64,000 nt of DNA. Origin: Microbacterium sp. NC79. Its GTDB lineage: Bacteria; Actinomycetota; Actinomycetes; Actinomycetales; Microbacteriaceae. This document shows positions 35,801 to 45,557 of the stretch, in pieces. Location of the stretch: positions 248,001 to 312,000 of the forward strand of contig NZ_JAHQYI010000002.1 in the NCBI RefSeq assembly GCF_019061125.1, given 5' to 3'. Below the pieces are notes generated by a model. It was not told the origin of the DNA. It did no database searches and saw only the letters and a program-made list of their open reading frames with translations. A program made the position numbers and the translations under genes. The first letter of the stretch is position 1. Each line of letters begins with the position of its first letter.

Positions 35801-36925
35801 ATGTTGGATGACTCATCGCGCACAACAAGCCGTAAGCATTCGCGCAGGTTCCTCGCTCTCGCCGGCGTGATGACGACCGCGATCCTCGCACTGAGTGGGT
35901 GCGCCGCGTCGGTTGAGAAAGACTTTAACTCCGGGTTTTCGGTGACGGCGGCGGCCAGTCAGGTGCCTGCGGGTGACGCCGAGCGCTACGACTTTGTCGC
36001 CGCCGACGTTGCGGCCATTGCTGAGCTCGCGGGTGTCGAACGCTCAGACACGTCATACGACTGGCTCATCAAACTCACGACCCCCGACAACGACCAGCGA
36101 GCCTTCGTGCCGTTGCCAGACTTCCTCCTGCCGCAGTCTGATGGATACAGCACGGACTCGTTGGGGTGGGGCGCACAGAACGTTGACCGATTCGTCTCGT
36201 ACTCCGCACTGCCGGTGACCTTTACCGTGGTGGCTGGCGATTTGCCTGAGCTGCCAAACACGTTGAATGAGGTCTCCGACGGTATCGTCACGGATCTGGA
36301 CGGCGAGGACTTAGCCGTCGATCTCACCCGAGTGGGCGACGCGATCGACCGCATGGGCCGCCCCACACGCCTCGCGCAGGAGGGCAACCTCATCGCGCTG
36401 AGCTCGAAAACCGACCTCGCCGAATCCTGGATCACCGGCGACGGCGGGACGCTTGCCGATGACCCGGCCATGAAAGCCATCGCCGAAGCGCTCGACGCGT
36501 ACGGCGCCCTGTCTGCGGTCATTTCGCAGCCCGCAGTATTTAGCGGTCAGACCATCCTCGGCCCCGACGCAACCCCAGCAGAAGCGGAAGCCGCATTCAC
36601 GGAGTTCGACGCCCTGGTTCCGCCCGCCCCTTACGACCTCGTCGGCCTGGGCTGGACAGTCGAAGACGGCTCTGCCCGCTGGATTGCGACCTACCATTTC
36701 CTGTCGGAAGACGGCGCAAAGGACGGCGCGCAGGTTCTGCGGGCTGTATGGGAGCAGGGAGCGACTCTCTCCTCCAAGCAGCGAATCTCGACGCTGGCCA
36801 CCGTCAGCGACGTATTCGTAAAAGACAGCACGGTTGCCGTGGTATTGACCCCGACGGAGGGCACGCCGACGTCGGTGTTGTACCAACTTCTGACGCGGCG
36901 CGAGTTGCTCTTCGCGAGCCGGTAA
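35801..36925 (+). CDS. Putative lipoprotein of unknown function
   Basis: This 374-residue protein starts at ATG 35801, which follows AGGGGAACAC and opens a lipoprotein signal: a basic start (RTTSRKHSRR), a hydrophobic stretch, then the lipobox LSGC at about residues 33-36. The mature part is soluble, acidic and Ala-rich with no recognised domain. It diverges from the amidohydrolase gene and is followed by about 210 bp without recognised features before the permease. Confidence 0.75.
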   Translation: MLDDSSRTTSRKHSRRFLALAGVMTTAILALSGCAASVEKDFNSGFSVTAAASQVPAGDAERYDFVAADVAAIAELAGVERSDTSYDWLIKLTTPDNDQRAFVPLPDFLLPQSDGYSTDSLGWGAQNVDRFVSYSALPVTFTVVAGDLPELPNTLNEVSDGIVTDLDGEDLAVDLTRVGDAIDRMGRPTRLAQEGNLIALSSKTDLAESWITGDGGTLADDPAMKAIAEALDAYGALSAVISQPAVFSGQTILGPDATPAEAEAAFTEFDALVPPAPYDLVGLGWTVEDGSARWIATYHFLSEDGAKDGAQVLRAVWEQGATLSSKQRISTLATVSDVFVKDSTVAVVLTPTEGTPTSVLYQLLTRRELLFASR

Positions 36926-37138
36926 GCCGTTCGAATCATCCGCTCCCTGCCCGCGGGCAGGGGTCGTCGCCGCGGTTCGCATGTGGTCAGCGAGGCCGGT
37001 GATCGTGACCCGAGTACCCCCCGCCCGGGTCTCGGCGAGGATCTCATCGTGAAATCTCGCCGTTTTCGCGTTCAGCAATTGTTCAGGTTCGCTATCGTTT
37101 GGGTAGTCCTTTCTTCTTCCCCTTAAAGGAGTGCCCGA

Positions 37139-38461
37139 ATGCCCCTGTGGACCCGCCACGGCGATGGCCAGGCCGTTAAGCCCGGCGCCATCGTCAAACC
37201 CACCGAACGGCTCGGTTGGCCGTCGACTATCGCGATGGGTGCTCAGCACGTCATCGCCATGTTCGGCGCGACCTTCCTGGTTCCGACTCTCACCGGCTTC
37301 CCGGTATCGACGACGCTGCTGTTCAGCGGTATCGGAACCATCCTTTTCCTGATCATCACCGGCAATAAGCTGCCCAGCTACCTCGGGTCATCGTTTGCAT
37401 TTATCGCACCGGTCACGGCCGCTGTCGCGGTCGGCGGCACCGGCTCGGCGCTCGCCGGGATCGTCGCTGTTGGTGTGCTACTCGCCCTCATCGGTGTCGT
37501 TGTGCACACTGCGGGTGTGGCGTGGGTCGACAAGTTCATGCCGCCGGTTGTTGCCGGTGCCATCGTGGCGCTCATCGGACTCAACCTGGCGCCTGTCGCG
37601 TGGGCAAACTTCCAGGCGGCCCCCATCACCGCGCTCATCACGCTGTGCGCAGTCATCATCTTCGGTGTCGTCTTCCGCGGCTTCCTCGGGCGCATTTCGA
37701 TCTTCCTCGGCGTGATCGTCGGTTACATCGTCGCCGCCGTTCGCGGTGAGGTCGATCTGAACCTCGAGGGCATCGCCTGGGTCGGTCTGCCGCAGTTTGA
37801 CTTCCCCGACTTCGTCTCGCCGTCCACATGGTCGGCCATGGCGATGTTCCTGCCCGTCGTTCTCGTGCTCGTCGCCGAAAACGTCGGCCACGTGCGCGGC
37901 GTCGCATCGATGGCAGAAGACGACTCGATCAACCAGATGACCGGTAAGGCCCTCATCGCCGATGGCGCCGCCACCGTGCTCGCCGGTGGCCTCGGTGGTT
38001 CCGGAACCACGACGTACGGTGAGAACATCGGCGTCATGGCGGCAACGCGCGTGTACTCGACCGCGGTCTACTGGGTCGCGGGTCTATTTGCCATCGTGCT
38101 GTCAATGTCGCCCGTCATCGGCGCCGTCTTCAACTCGATCCCGGCGGGCGTGCTCGGTGGCGTGACCACCGTGCTTTACGGTCTGATCGGCATCATCGGC
38201 ATCAAGATCTGGGTCGACAACCGCGTCGACTTTTCACGTCCCGTCAACCAGTACACCGCTGCCGTTTCCCTCGTCATTGCGATCGCTGGCTTCACCTGGC
38301 AGCCGGAAGGCTTCGAGTTTGGTGGCATCGTGCTCGGCACGGTCGCAGCCCTCGTGATCTACCACGTTGGCAACGCGATCGCTCGCGCACGCAAAACTGG
38401 CGCCGACGACGGCGGCCCGATCCCCGCGGTTGGCCCGCTCGGTGGCGACCCCGCCAACTAG
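37139..38461 (+). CDS. Nucleobase permease, NCS2 family (UraA/RutG-like)
   Basis: This 440-residue protein has about 14 hydrophobic segments. Family marks are GAQHVIAMFGATFLVP (TM1 QH motif, near 34), VAENVGHVRG near 246 with the substrate Glu, and GGSGTTTYGENIGVMAATRV near 284. UraA-type members are uracil/proton symporters, so uracil is the first guess. ATG 37139 follows AAAGGAG. The GGTTCCGGAACC palindrome at 37997 encodes part of the conserved GGSGTT motif. Confidence 0.9.
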   Translation: MPLWTRHGDGQAVKPGAIVKPTERLGWPSTIAMGAQHVIAMFGATFLVPTLTGFPVSTTLLFSGIGTILFLIITGNKLPSYLGSSFAFIAPVTAAVAVGGTGSALAGIVAVGVLLALIGVVVHTAGVAWVDKFMPPVVAGAIVALIGLNLAPVAWANFQAAPITALITLCAVIIFGVVFRGFLGRISIFLGVIVGYIVAAVRGEVDLNLEGIAWVGLPQFDFPDFVSPSTWSAMAMFLPVVLVLVAENVGHVRGVASMAEDDSINQMTGKALIADGAATVLAGGLGGSGTTTYGENIGVMAATRVYSTAVYWVAGLFAIVLSMSPVIGAVFNSIPAGVLGGVTTVLYGLIGIIGIKIWVDNRVDFSRPVNQYTAAVSLVIAIAGFTWQPEGFEFGGIVLGTVAALVIYHVGNAIARARKTGADDGGPIPAVGPLGGDPAN

Positions 38462-38470
38462 GCCCCCTTC

Positions 38471-38506
38471 ATGAAAGGCGTCGCCCTCCGGGGTGGCGCC
38501 TTTCAT
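38471..38506 (+). terminator. Terminator hairpin after the nucleobase permease
   Basis: ATGAAAGGCG at 38471-38480 pairs with CGCCTTTCAT at 38497-38506, 9 bp after the permease stop. Only a short T run is present. Confidence 0.75.
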
Positions 38507-38608
38507 GTTCCCCCCACCGTTGCGGAGCACTTGTGCCCGGCACGAGGTTCCGGAACCCGTTCTTGCGGATGCGGGAATGGCAACGGCCGCCACAGTGTTG
38601 CTATTCAT

Positions 38609-39490
38609 ATGAATGAAATTCTGCCGAGTCGACTGGCTGCGGACACCGCGATGGGAGCCGTGACGCTTCTCGTTGGCGACCTCGACGGCATGACCGCGTT
38701 TTACCGCGATGTCGTGACGCTTGATGTGCTCACCACGGAGGGCGACACCGTGACGCTCGGCAGGCAGGCGCTACCCCTCGTGATCTTGCAACACAGCCCC
38801 GACCTGCACCACGCGCCGCATGGTTCCGCCGGTCTCTTTCACACCGCGATCCTCTTCGAGACGCAGGCGGCGCTCGCCGCCGCGCTCTATTCGGTCGCGC
38901 GCCACGCACCGCAGACTTTCACGGGCAGCGCTGACCACCTCGTTAGCCAGGCGTTTTACCTGACCGACCCGGAAGGCAACGGAATCGAGCTGTATTGGGA
39001 CCGCGCGCGCACCGAGTGGTCGTGGACGCACGGCCAGGTTGAAATGGACACGCTCTACCTCGACCCCAACTCGTTTCTGCAGAAGCATCTCACCGACGAA
39101 GCGGCGAGCGGAATGGTCGCTGCGGCATCCGCACAGATCGGCCACGTGCACCTGTCGGTTGGCGACGTGGCAACAGCACGCGAGTTTTACGTGAAACAGC
39201 TCGGATTCGACCAGACCGCCGCGCTCGGCAACCAGGCCCTGTTCGTCAGTGCCGGTGGATATCACCATCACATGGCCATGAACGTGTGGAACTCTCGCGG
39301 CGCTGGCCCCCGCATGCCTGCCCTCGGACTCGGTCAGGTCGATCTCGTCTTACCGACAAGCGACGCCCTCGGAGAGCTCACTGAACGCCTCGGGCACTTC
39401 GGCGCCGCGGTGCGTGACGATGGACGCACGCTCTCGTTCACCGATCCGTGGAACAACGCACTGCATGCGACGGTGCCTGCGCGCGGCTAA
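38609..39490 (+). CDS. VOC-family protein (catechol-2,3-dioxygenase-like)
   Basis: This 293-residue protein has two vicinal-oxygen-chelate modules. Possible metal ligands are His in LFHTAILFET near 77, Glu in NGIELYWDRA near 123, and His in IGHVHLSVGD near 175. A SAGGYHHHMAMNVW segment near 215 is typical of CatE-like extradiol dioxygenases. The substrate is unknown and no aromatic-degradation genes are nearby. ATG 38609 begins the conserved region. Confidence 0.82.
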   Translation: MNEILPSRLAADTAMGAVTLLVGDLDGMTAFYRDVVTLDVLTTEGDTVTLGRQALPLVILQHSPDLHHAPHGSAGLFHTAILFETQAALAAALYSVARHAPQTFTGSADHLVSQAFYLTDPEGNGIELYWDRARTEWSWTHGQVEMDTLYLDPNSFLQKHLTDEAASGMVAAASAQIGHVHLSVGDVATAREFYVKQLGFDQTAALGNQALFVSAGGYHHHMAMNVWNSRGAGPRMPALGLGQVDLVLPTSDALGELTERLGHFGAAVRDDGRTLSFTDPWNNALHATVPARG

Positions 39491-39530
39491 CGGGCCGCGC
39501 CGACGCATCGCGCGAAAAGCGTCGGCCGAT

Positions 39531-40550
39531 TTAGCCGACGGAGTCGCGGGCGACCATTTGTGGTTCCACGATGGTGACGCGCTCAGGCGCGCCTCCCGAC
39601 AGGAGCCGCAACAACACATCAACCATCAGCTCGCCCTGTGTGAACGTGGGCTGGCTGACCGTGCTGAGTTGCGGTGACGTGCGGGCGGCAATCACCGAGT
39701 CATCAAAACCAACGACCGCGACGTCGTCCGGCACGCGAAGTCCGGCGTCCGCAAGCACAGCCATGGCGCCGCGCGCCATGAGGTCGTTTGCGACAAACAC
39801 GCCGTCAACCTGCGTGCCGCTCGCAAGCAACTCGCGCATCGCGTCTGCCCCGCCCTGCTCTGAGAAGTCGGCGGCGACGACAGCCGCTGGTTCCAAACCC
39901 GCATCAGCGAGCGCGCCTTCAAAACCAATCAGGCGATCAACGCCCGGAGGCATATCGGCGGGCCCGGCAATCGTGGCCAGGCGCGTCCGCCCCGCGTCAA
40001 TGAGCTCCTGGGTTCCCAAGCGTCCGCCCAGCACGTTATCGACATCAACGTAGTACGAGCGGGCGGCCACCTCGGGTTGTGAGGGTCGACCCGCAAACAC
40101 GACCGGAACCGAATCGGCAATGCGCTCGATAAACGAGTCGCGTGCGTGGTGCGACACGATCATCGCGCCATCGATGTTGCCGCCACGCAGGTAGGCGGTG
40201 GTCTTATCTCCCTGATCGTCGGAGGCCAAGAACACGTTCAACACGTACGGTGTCGACGCGAGCCTGCTGTAGATCCCACCGACCACCGAGGCAAAATACG
40301 GGTCGCCAAAGAAGCGCGTGGGGTCTTCCGGAACCACGAGCGCGAGGGCATTGGTGGTACGGCTGGCGAGGGTGCGGGCGGCACGGTTCGGCACGTACTT
40401 GAGGTCGGCGATGGCCTTGTTAACGGCGTCGATTGCCGCTGGGCTGACCGCAGTGGAGCCGTTGACCACCCGCGAGACGGTCGATCGCGAGACTCCAGCA
40501 GCGGCGGCGACCTCTTCGATCGTGACGGCCGATGTCGCTGGCGTCGTCAT
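39531..40550 (-). CDS. cebR: LacI-family repressor of the beta-glucoside locus (CelR/CebR-like)
   Basis: This 339-residue protein has a LacI helix-turn-helix at 9-30 (IEEVAAAAGVSRSTVSRVVNG), a hinge with LASRTT, and a periplasmic-binding-like ligand domain ending VVGFDDSVIAARTSPQLSTVSQP. It is the last gene downstream of the GH1 enzyme and the ABC transporter genes. The operators at 45558 and 45593 have the exact CelR sequence TGGGAGCGCTCCCA. Cellobiose or a similar disaccharide is the probable inducer. Confidence 0.85.
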   Translation of the reverse strand: MTTPATSAVTIEEVAAAAGVSRSTVSRVVNGSTAVSPAAIDAVNKAIADLKYVPNRAARTLASRTTNALALVVPEDPTRFFGDPYFASVVGGIYSRLASTPYVLNVFLASDDQGDKTTAYLRGGNIDGAMIVSHHARDSFIERIADSVPVVFAGRPSQPEVAARSYYVDVDNVLGGRLGTQELIDAGRTRLATIAGPADMPPGVDRLIGFEGALADAGLEPAAVVAADFSEQGGADAMRELLASGTQVDGVFVANDLMARGAMAVLADAGLRVPDDVAVVGFDDSVIAARTSPQLSTVSQPTFTQGELMVDVLLRLLSGGAPERVTIVEPQMVARDSVG

Positions 40551-40567
40551 TGAGCCTCCTTGGCGTG

Positions 40568-42031
40568 CTACTCAGGGGCGCCGGTGATCGCGCGGCCTTC
40601 AATGATCCGACGATACTCTAGGGCACTGTCTTTCAACGTGCGCACCTGGGTGTCGTAGTCGACGTGCACGATTCCGAATCGTTTGTCGTAGCCCCAAGCC
40701 CACTCGAAGTTGTCGAGCAGCGACCAGTAGAAGTAGCCACGCACGTCAACCCCGGCGTCGCTCGCGTCAAGCGTGGCAGCGAGGTGGTCGCGCAAGAAAG
40801 TCACGCGCCGATCGTCGTGAACACGCCGCTCCTCACCCTCAATCACCAGCTCATCGTCAAACGCCGCACCGTTCTCCGTGACGTACAACGTGGTTCCGGC
40901 GTCGTGCGCATAGTCATCCCAAATGCGCTTCAGCAGAGTCGTCAGGCCGGCTGGTTCAATCTCCCAGTTCTGCGCCGTGCGCGGCAGGCCCCGCTCAACG
41001 TTGTAAATTCCGGCGTCAGACGGGTACGGGCTGCGGCCCGTGCGCGTGGTGGTGGGGCCGCCCGATACCGGCGGCTGCTCCTGTTCCGTGCCGGAGAGGA
41101 GGTCACCGTGGTAGTAGTTCACCCCGAGCGTGTCGATGGGCTGTGAGATGAGCGCGAGATCACCTGGGTGCACCGCGGCCTCGAAGTCCGCGACGGCGCG
41201 GGCGTCGACAGCGCGCACGTCTTCGACGATGTCAGCGGGGTAGGAACCACGAAAAATCGGGTCGAGGAACCACCTGTTGAACTGGCCATCGATACGACGT
41301 GCGGCATCGACGTCGTCAGCATTGGTCGCATCGAGCGGAACCGCAACGGTGTGGTTGGTGGTGAGGCCGAGGTTGAGGCTCGCGTCGCGGGCACGCAGCT
41401 CTCGGATGACCTGTCCGTGTCCGAGCAGCAGGTGGTGCGATGCAAGAAGCCCCTCACGCACACTCATGTGACCAGGGGCGTGCTCGCCGCCCGTGTAGGA
41501 GAGGAACGACGCACACCACGGTTCGTTCAACGTGGTCCAGGTGGCGACTCGGTCGCCGAGCGCGTCGTGCAGGGTGAGCGCGTATTCCGTGAAGCGGTCT
41601 GCGGTGTCCCGCGACGTCCAGCCGCCCACGTCTTGCAATGCCTGCGGAAGATCCCAGTGATACAGCGTGAGCCACGGCAAAATGTCAGCGGCGAGCAGGT
41701 CGTCGACGAGCCGAGAGTAGAAGTCGATGCCCTTTTGGTTGGGCGCTCCCCCATCGGGGCGCACCCGCGGCCACGCGGTGGAGAAGCGGTAGGTCTGCAG
41801 CCCGAGGCTCTTCATGAGCGCCACGTCATCGCGTGAGCGGTGGTAGTGATCGCATGCGACGTCGCCGTTATCGCCGCCAACGACGGCCCCGGGAAGACGA
41901 GAGAAGGTATCCCAGATTGAGGGCGTGCGGCCGTCTTCGGCGGTGGCTCCTTCGATTTGGTAGGCGGCAGTGGCGGAACCAAACAGGAAGTCCGGCGGGA
42001 AGGCACGCTGGTCAGCAGTCATAACAGACAT
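40568..42031 (-). CDS. GH1 beta-glucosidase
   Basis: This 487-residue family 1 glycoside hydrolase has the N-terminal signature FLFGSATAAYQIEGA, the acid/base Glu in TLNEPW (near 171) and the nucleophile Glu in YVTENGAAF (near 386). There is no signal peptide, so it cleaves imported beta-glucosides such as cellobiose in the cytoplasm. It sits between the ABC permease and repressor genes of the same locus. An in-frame ATG at 42022 is an alternative start. Confidence 0.94.
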   Translation of the reverse strand: MSVMTADQRAFPPDFLFGSATAAYQIEGATAEDGRTPSIWDTFSRLPGAVVGGDNGDVACDHYHRSRDDVALMKSLGLQTYRFSTAWPRVRPDGGAPNQKGIDFYSRLVDDLLAADILPWLTLYHWDLPQALQDVGGWTSRDTADRFTEYALTLHDALGDRVATWTTLNEPWCASFLSYTGGEHAPGHMSVREGLLASHHLLLGHGQVIRELRARDASLNLGLTTNHTVAVPLDATNADDVDAARRIDGQFNRWFLDPIFRGSYPADIVEDVRAVDARAVADFEAAVHPGDLALISQPIDTLGVNYYHGDLLSGTEQEQPPVSGGPTTTRTGRSPYPSDAGIYNVERGLPRTAQNWEIEPAGLTTLLKRIWDDYAHDAGTTLYVTENGAAFDDELVIEGEERRVHDDRRVTFLRDHLAATLDASDAGVDVRGYFYWSLLDNFEWAWGYDKRFGIVHVDYDTQVRTLKDSALEYRRIIEGRAITGAPE

Positions 42032-42055
42032 CTTTCTCTTTTCAGGGGTCTCGTA

Positions 42056-42961
42056 CTAGCCCTTGACCGCACCGGCCATGATGCCGCTGACGAGCTGCTT
42101 ACCAGCAAGAACAAACAACACAAGCAGCGGAATCGTGGCCATCACCGCGCCGGTCAGGACGACCGAGAAGTCGATGTAATACCCCGACTGCAGTTGGCTC
42201 AGTGCTGTCTGCAGCGTCGGATTCTGCGGGTTGAGCACGAGGAGCGGCCAGAGGTAGTCGGTCCACGCTGTCATGAAGGTGAACAACCCGAGAATCGCCA
42301 TCGCGGGTCGGGCAGCGGGTAGTCCCACCGCCAGGAAAGTGCGGAACTGATTCGCACCGTCCATGCGTGCCGCTTCGATCAGCTCGTCCGGAATCACATC
42401 GACCAGGTACTGGCGCATGAAGAACACTCCGAATGCGGTGACGAGTGTCGGCACGATAACCGCACCGATGGTTCCGGTCCATCCCATCGAGCTCATCACC
42501 ATGAACAGCGGGATGATGCCCAGCTGCGTCGGAATCGCCATCGTGGCGACAACGAAGACCATCAGGCCATCCCGCCCACGGAACCGCAGCTTCGCAAACG
42601 CGTATCCGGCGAGTGTTGAAAAGGTGACGACCGAGAGCGTGATGATCGTCGAGATGAGGAGCGAGTTGCCAAGCGCGAGCCAAAACGGGATCGCGTCGAG
42701 CACCTGCGCGGCGTTGGCAAAGAAATTGCCTCCCGGAACCAGGGGTAGCGTCTCACCGCGGGTTGCGTTGGTGCCGGAGCCGACCACAAACGACCACCAC
42801 AGTGGGTACATGCTGCCGAGCAGAAACGCGGTGAGAAGGCCGTAGGTGAGAAAGCCTGGGCGGGAGCCGACTCCGGCGGTACCGCCGCGCGGGCGACGCC
42901 TCTTGATGTCAGGCTGCACGACGAGTTCGGTGTGCGTGGCGGGAGCAGCGAGCGTTGTCAT
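42056..42961 (-). CDS. ABC sugar transporter permease, MalG/CebG-like
   Basis: This 301-residue protein has six hydrophobic segments. The permease EAA loop reads EAARMDGANQFRTFLAVGLP near 190, which contacts the ATPase. The start at 42961 overlaps the upstream permease stop (ATGA); a longer frame to 43093 runs into that gene. No ATPase gene is in the locus, as in actinobacterial Ceb systems that share MsiK. Confidence 0.9.
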   Translation of the reverse strand: MTTLAAPATHTELVVQPDIKRRRPRGGTAGVGSRPGFLTYGLLTAFLLGSMYPLWWSFVVGSGTNATRGETLPLVPGGNFFANAAQVLDAIPFWLALGNSLLISTIITLSVVTFSTLAGYAFAKLRFRGRDGLMVFVVATMAIPTQLGIIPLFMVMSSMGWTGTIGAVIVPTLVTAFGVFFMRQYLVDVIPDELIEAARMDGANQFRTFLAVGLPAARPAMAILGLFTFMTAWTDYLWPLLVLNPQNPTLQTALSQLQSGYYIDFSVVLTGAVMATIPLLVLFVLAGKQLVSGIMAGAVKG

Positions 42962-43944
42962 TTGCGGCCTCCGGAAGATATACGGCGGGAAATGATGAAG
43001 TTGATCAGGCCGATCACGATGATGAGCAGGAAAAGCAGGATCGCGACGGCTGATGCCATGCCGAGATCTCGCCGCACAAAGCCCAGCTCCCACATGTAGA
43101 GCACGGTCGTTTGGAACTGCCGGTCGGCTCCGCCGATTCCGCCAGCCGCCGAGACGTCGAAGAGTCGTGGTTCCGCGAAGATCTGCAGGCCGCCGATTGT
43201 GGATGTGATGATGACGAAAATCAGGGTGGGGCGAATCGTCGGGATGGTGATGTTGAAGAAGCGGCGAGCGGGGCCAGCGCCGTCGATCGCGGCGGACTCG
43301 TACAGGTCGCGCGGAACGGACTGCATGGCGGCGAGCAGGATGAGCGCGTTATAGCCGGTCCAGCGGAAGTTGACCATGATGGCGATTGCGACGTGGCTGA
43401 GGAACGGGTCGGTTTTCCAGCGCTGATCGGCGGCACCGAGCAGGTTCAGCAGGTTGTTGGCGAGACCGTCGGCCTCGTTGAAGATGCTGGAGAAGATGAG
43501 TGCCGTGGCGACGGGGGTGACAACGAACGGGATGAGCACGCTCATGCGCCAGAAGGTCGGCGCTCGCAACCCGCGATCAAGCAGGTAGGCGATCACAAGC
43601 GCGACCGCGAGCTGGGGGATCGATGACAGCAGGAAGATGCTGATCGTGTTTCCGATGGAGTTCCAGAAGGTGGCGCTGCCGAGGGTATCGGTGAAGTTGG
43701 CGAGGCCGACGAACTCGCCCTGGCCCTTGAGGAGATCCCAATCGTGCATTGCAACGACGATTGTGTACAGCAGCGGGAAGAGCCCGACGAGCCCGAACAG
43801 CAGGAAGAACGGTGCGATGTAGCCGTAAGGCGATGCGCGGTAGTCGAAACGCGAGAGGCGGGTGCGCCATGTGCGGCGCGGCGGTCTGGCCGTGTTCGCG
43901 GGCGGATCCGCGGTATCGGTGGGGCGTGACGCGGTAATCGTCAT
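42958..43944 (-). CDS. ABC sugar transporter permease, MalF/CebF-like
   Basis: This 328-residue protein has six to seven hydrophobic segments after a basic N-terminus (PRRTWRTRLSRF). The EAA-like loop reads YESAAIDGAGPARRFFNITIP near 223. It pairs with the downstream CebG-like permease. A strong hairpin separates it from the binding-protein gene upstream. Confidence 0.9.
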   Translation of the reverse strand: MTITASRPTDTADPPANTARPPRRTWRTRLSRFDYRASPYGYIAPFFLLFGLVGLFPLLYTIVVAMHDWDLLKGQGEFVGLANFTDTLGSATFWNSIGNTISIFLLSSIPQLAVALVIAYLLDRGLRAPTFWRMSVLIPFVVTPVATALIFSSIFNEADGLANNLLNLLGAADQRWKTDPFLSHVAIAIMVNFRWTGYNALILLAAMQSVPRDLYESAAIDGAGPARRFFNITIPTIRPTLIFVIITSTIGGLQIFAEPRLFDVSAAGGIGGADRQFQTTVLYMWELGFVRRDLGMASAVAILLFLLIIVIGLINFIISRRISSGGRK

Positions 43945-44009
43945 GACTTCCTCACGGGTTCTGGAGAGGTGGGACGTTGAGCGAGTGGCGACCGCTTCGT
44001 CTCGCTGCG

Positions 44010-44053
44010 CTCGCTCACCGTCCGGGGTTCGGGTGGCCCGGACGGTGAGCGAG
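44010..44053. terminator. Perfect hairpin between binding-protein and permease genes
   Basis: CTCGCTCACCGTCCGGG at 44010-44026 pairs perfectly over 17 bp with the segment 44037-44053, with a 10-nt loop; imperfect pairing extends further out. There is no T tract. Such intercistronic hairpins often stabilise the binding-protein mRNA or partially attenuate transcription into the permease genes. Confidence 0.7.
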
Positions 44054-44091
44054 ACGCGAAGCAGCGAGTCGAAACGTGCTGCGGGAAGGAG

Positions 44092-45420
44092 CTACTTGAC
44101 CTGTTCCTTGAGCAGCTCAAGCGCCTTGGCCCAGGCCCCTGCGGTGTCAAGGTCGCCCTTGTCGAGCAGGGTGAGGGCAGCGCCGAACACGTTCTCCTGG
44201 ATTAGCGAGTCGTCCGGACCCTTGAACTGTGCGACAACACCCTCGGCGCGGCCGGCGAGAATTTCGCCAACGGGCGCATCGTTGAAGAACTCGTTCGGTG
44301 TGGCGTTAGCGGCCAGCGTCTGCTGTGCGTCAACGGTCGATGGGAAGGCTCCGGCGGCGTCAAACTGCTTAATCTGCTGCTCGGGCTGAGTCAGCCAGTC
44401 GGCGAGCTTCGCGGCTTCCTCCTTGTTCTTGCTGGTCTCCGGGATGCTCAGGAACGCACCACCCCAGTTTCCGGCGCCGCCGGGGAAGACGTCGGCGAAG
44501 TCCCAGCCGGTGCTGGCGTCTCCGCCGCCTGCCTCGACCTGCCCCTTGACGACACCCAGCATCCAGCCGGGGCACACGAAGGTGGCAAAGGTTCCGTCAA
44601 CGAATGACTTGCCTGCGTTCCAGTCCCACGCGCTCTGTGCCGCTGACTGGCCGCCTTCGGTGGCGGATCCGAGGAGTTCGAAGCGCTCCTTCAGTGCGGC
44701 GTTGCCCTCAACGTTGAGCTCACCGTCGGCGGTGTAGTAGCCCTCGTCAAGCTGGTTGACCATGGAGTTCCAGACGAAGCCGGAGTGGTCGTACCATGCC
44801 TTGCCTGTCTTGGCGACGTAGTCGGCGCCGACCTCAAAGTAGTGCTCCCAGTCACCCTCGAGCAGGGTGGCGACTTCGGCGCGATCGGTGGGCAAGCCAG
44901 CAGCGGCAAAGGCTGCCGAGTTGTAGCAAACGCCGGTGGGGCCGATGTCGGTGCCGTAACCAATCACCCGGCCGTCAATGTCGGTGCCCTGCGCATACTT
45001 CCAGTCGACCCAATCGGCCTTTCGGTCTTCGATGCCGTAGTCGCGCAGGTCAGCGAATTTGTCCGAGACCTCCATGATCGAGCCGAGCCAGCCCTCTTCG
45101 ATCGCGACAATGTCGCTCAGGCCAGAGCCGGCGGCAATCTTCGTGAACGCGTCGGTACGGGCATTGCCACCGGTGTCGATGTTGGTGGCCTCGATCGTGA
45201 TGCCGGGGTTTGCCTCCTCGTACTCCTTGTAGAGGTCGTCGTAGCCGAATGTGCCGAACGTCGTAATGGTGATGACGGTATCGCCGCCTTCTGCGCCGCC
45301 TTCTGTGGTGCCTGAGCCACCGGCGTCTGCCGTGGTGGCAGCGCAACCGGCGAGGACGAGCGCGCCGACACCGAGCATGGCGAGCCCGGCCGTGGTGCGT
45401 GCGAATGCGTGTGTAGTCAC
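44092..45420 (-). CDS. ABC sugar-binding lipoprotein, CebE-like
   Basis: This 442-residue protein is read from GTG 45420, preceded by AAAGGAGTGAAACT. The signal peptide ends in the lipobox LAGC near residues 22-25, so it is anchored outside the membrane. The fold is family 1 extracellular solute-binding (ITITTFGTFGYDDLYKEYE; AGNWGGAFLSIPETSKNKEEA). It is the first gene of the locus, directly downstream of the two CelR-type operators, and likely binds cello-oligosaccharides. Confidence 0.9.
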   Translation of the reverse strand: MTTHAFARTTAGLAMLGVGALVLAGCAATTADAGGSGTTEGGAEGGDTVITITTFGTFGYDDLYKEYEEANPGITIEATNIDTGGNARTDAFTKIAAGSGLSDIVAIEEGWLGSIMEVSDKFADLRDYGIEDRKADWVDWKYAQGTDIDGRVIGYGTDIGPTGVCYNSAAFAAAGLPTDRAEVATLLEGDWEHYFEVGADYVAKTGKAWYDHSGFVWNSMVNQLDEGYYTADGELNVEGNAALKERFELLGSATEGGQSAAQSAWDWNAGKSFVDGTFATFVCPGWMLGVVKGQVEAGGGDASTGWDFADVFPGGAGNWGGAFLSIPETSKNKEEAAKLADWLTQPEQQIKQFDAAGAFPSTVDAQQTLAANATPNEFFNDAPVGEILAGRAEGVVAQFKGPDDSLIQENVFGAALTLLDKGDLDTAGAWAKALELLKEQVK

Positions 45421-45557
45421 AGTTTCACTCCTTTGTGATGTAGCAGGTATTGCTTGTGTTGCTGAGGGATTTGTCGGGGGTATTGCGGGGCTGAACCGGG
45501 GTTCTGATTCGGGACGCTGGCGGCAGCTCTGGCAAACCGTGCACATTCTCACAGTCG

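Noticed and set aside
44092..45420. Maltose-binding protein assignment for the solute-binding lipoprotein
   Set aside because: The fold fits, but the exact CelR operators and the GH1 beta-glucosidase favour beta-glucosides.
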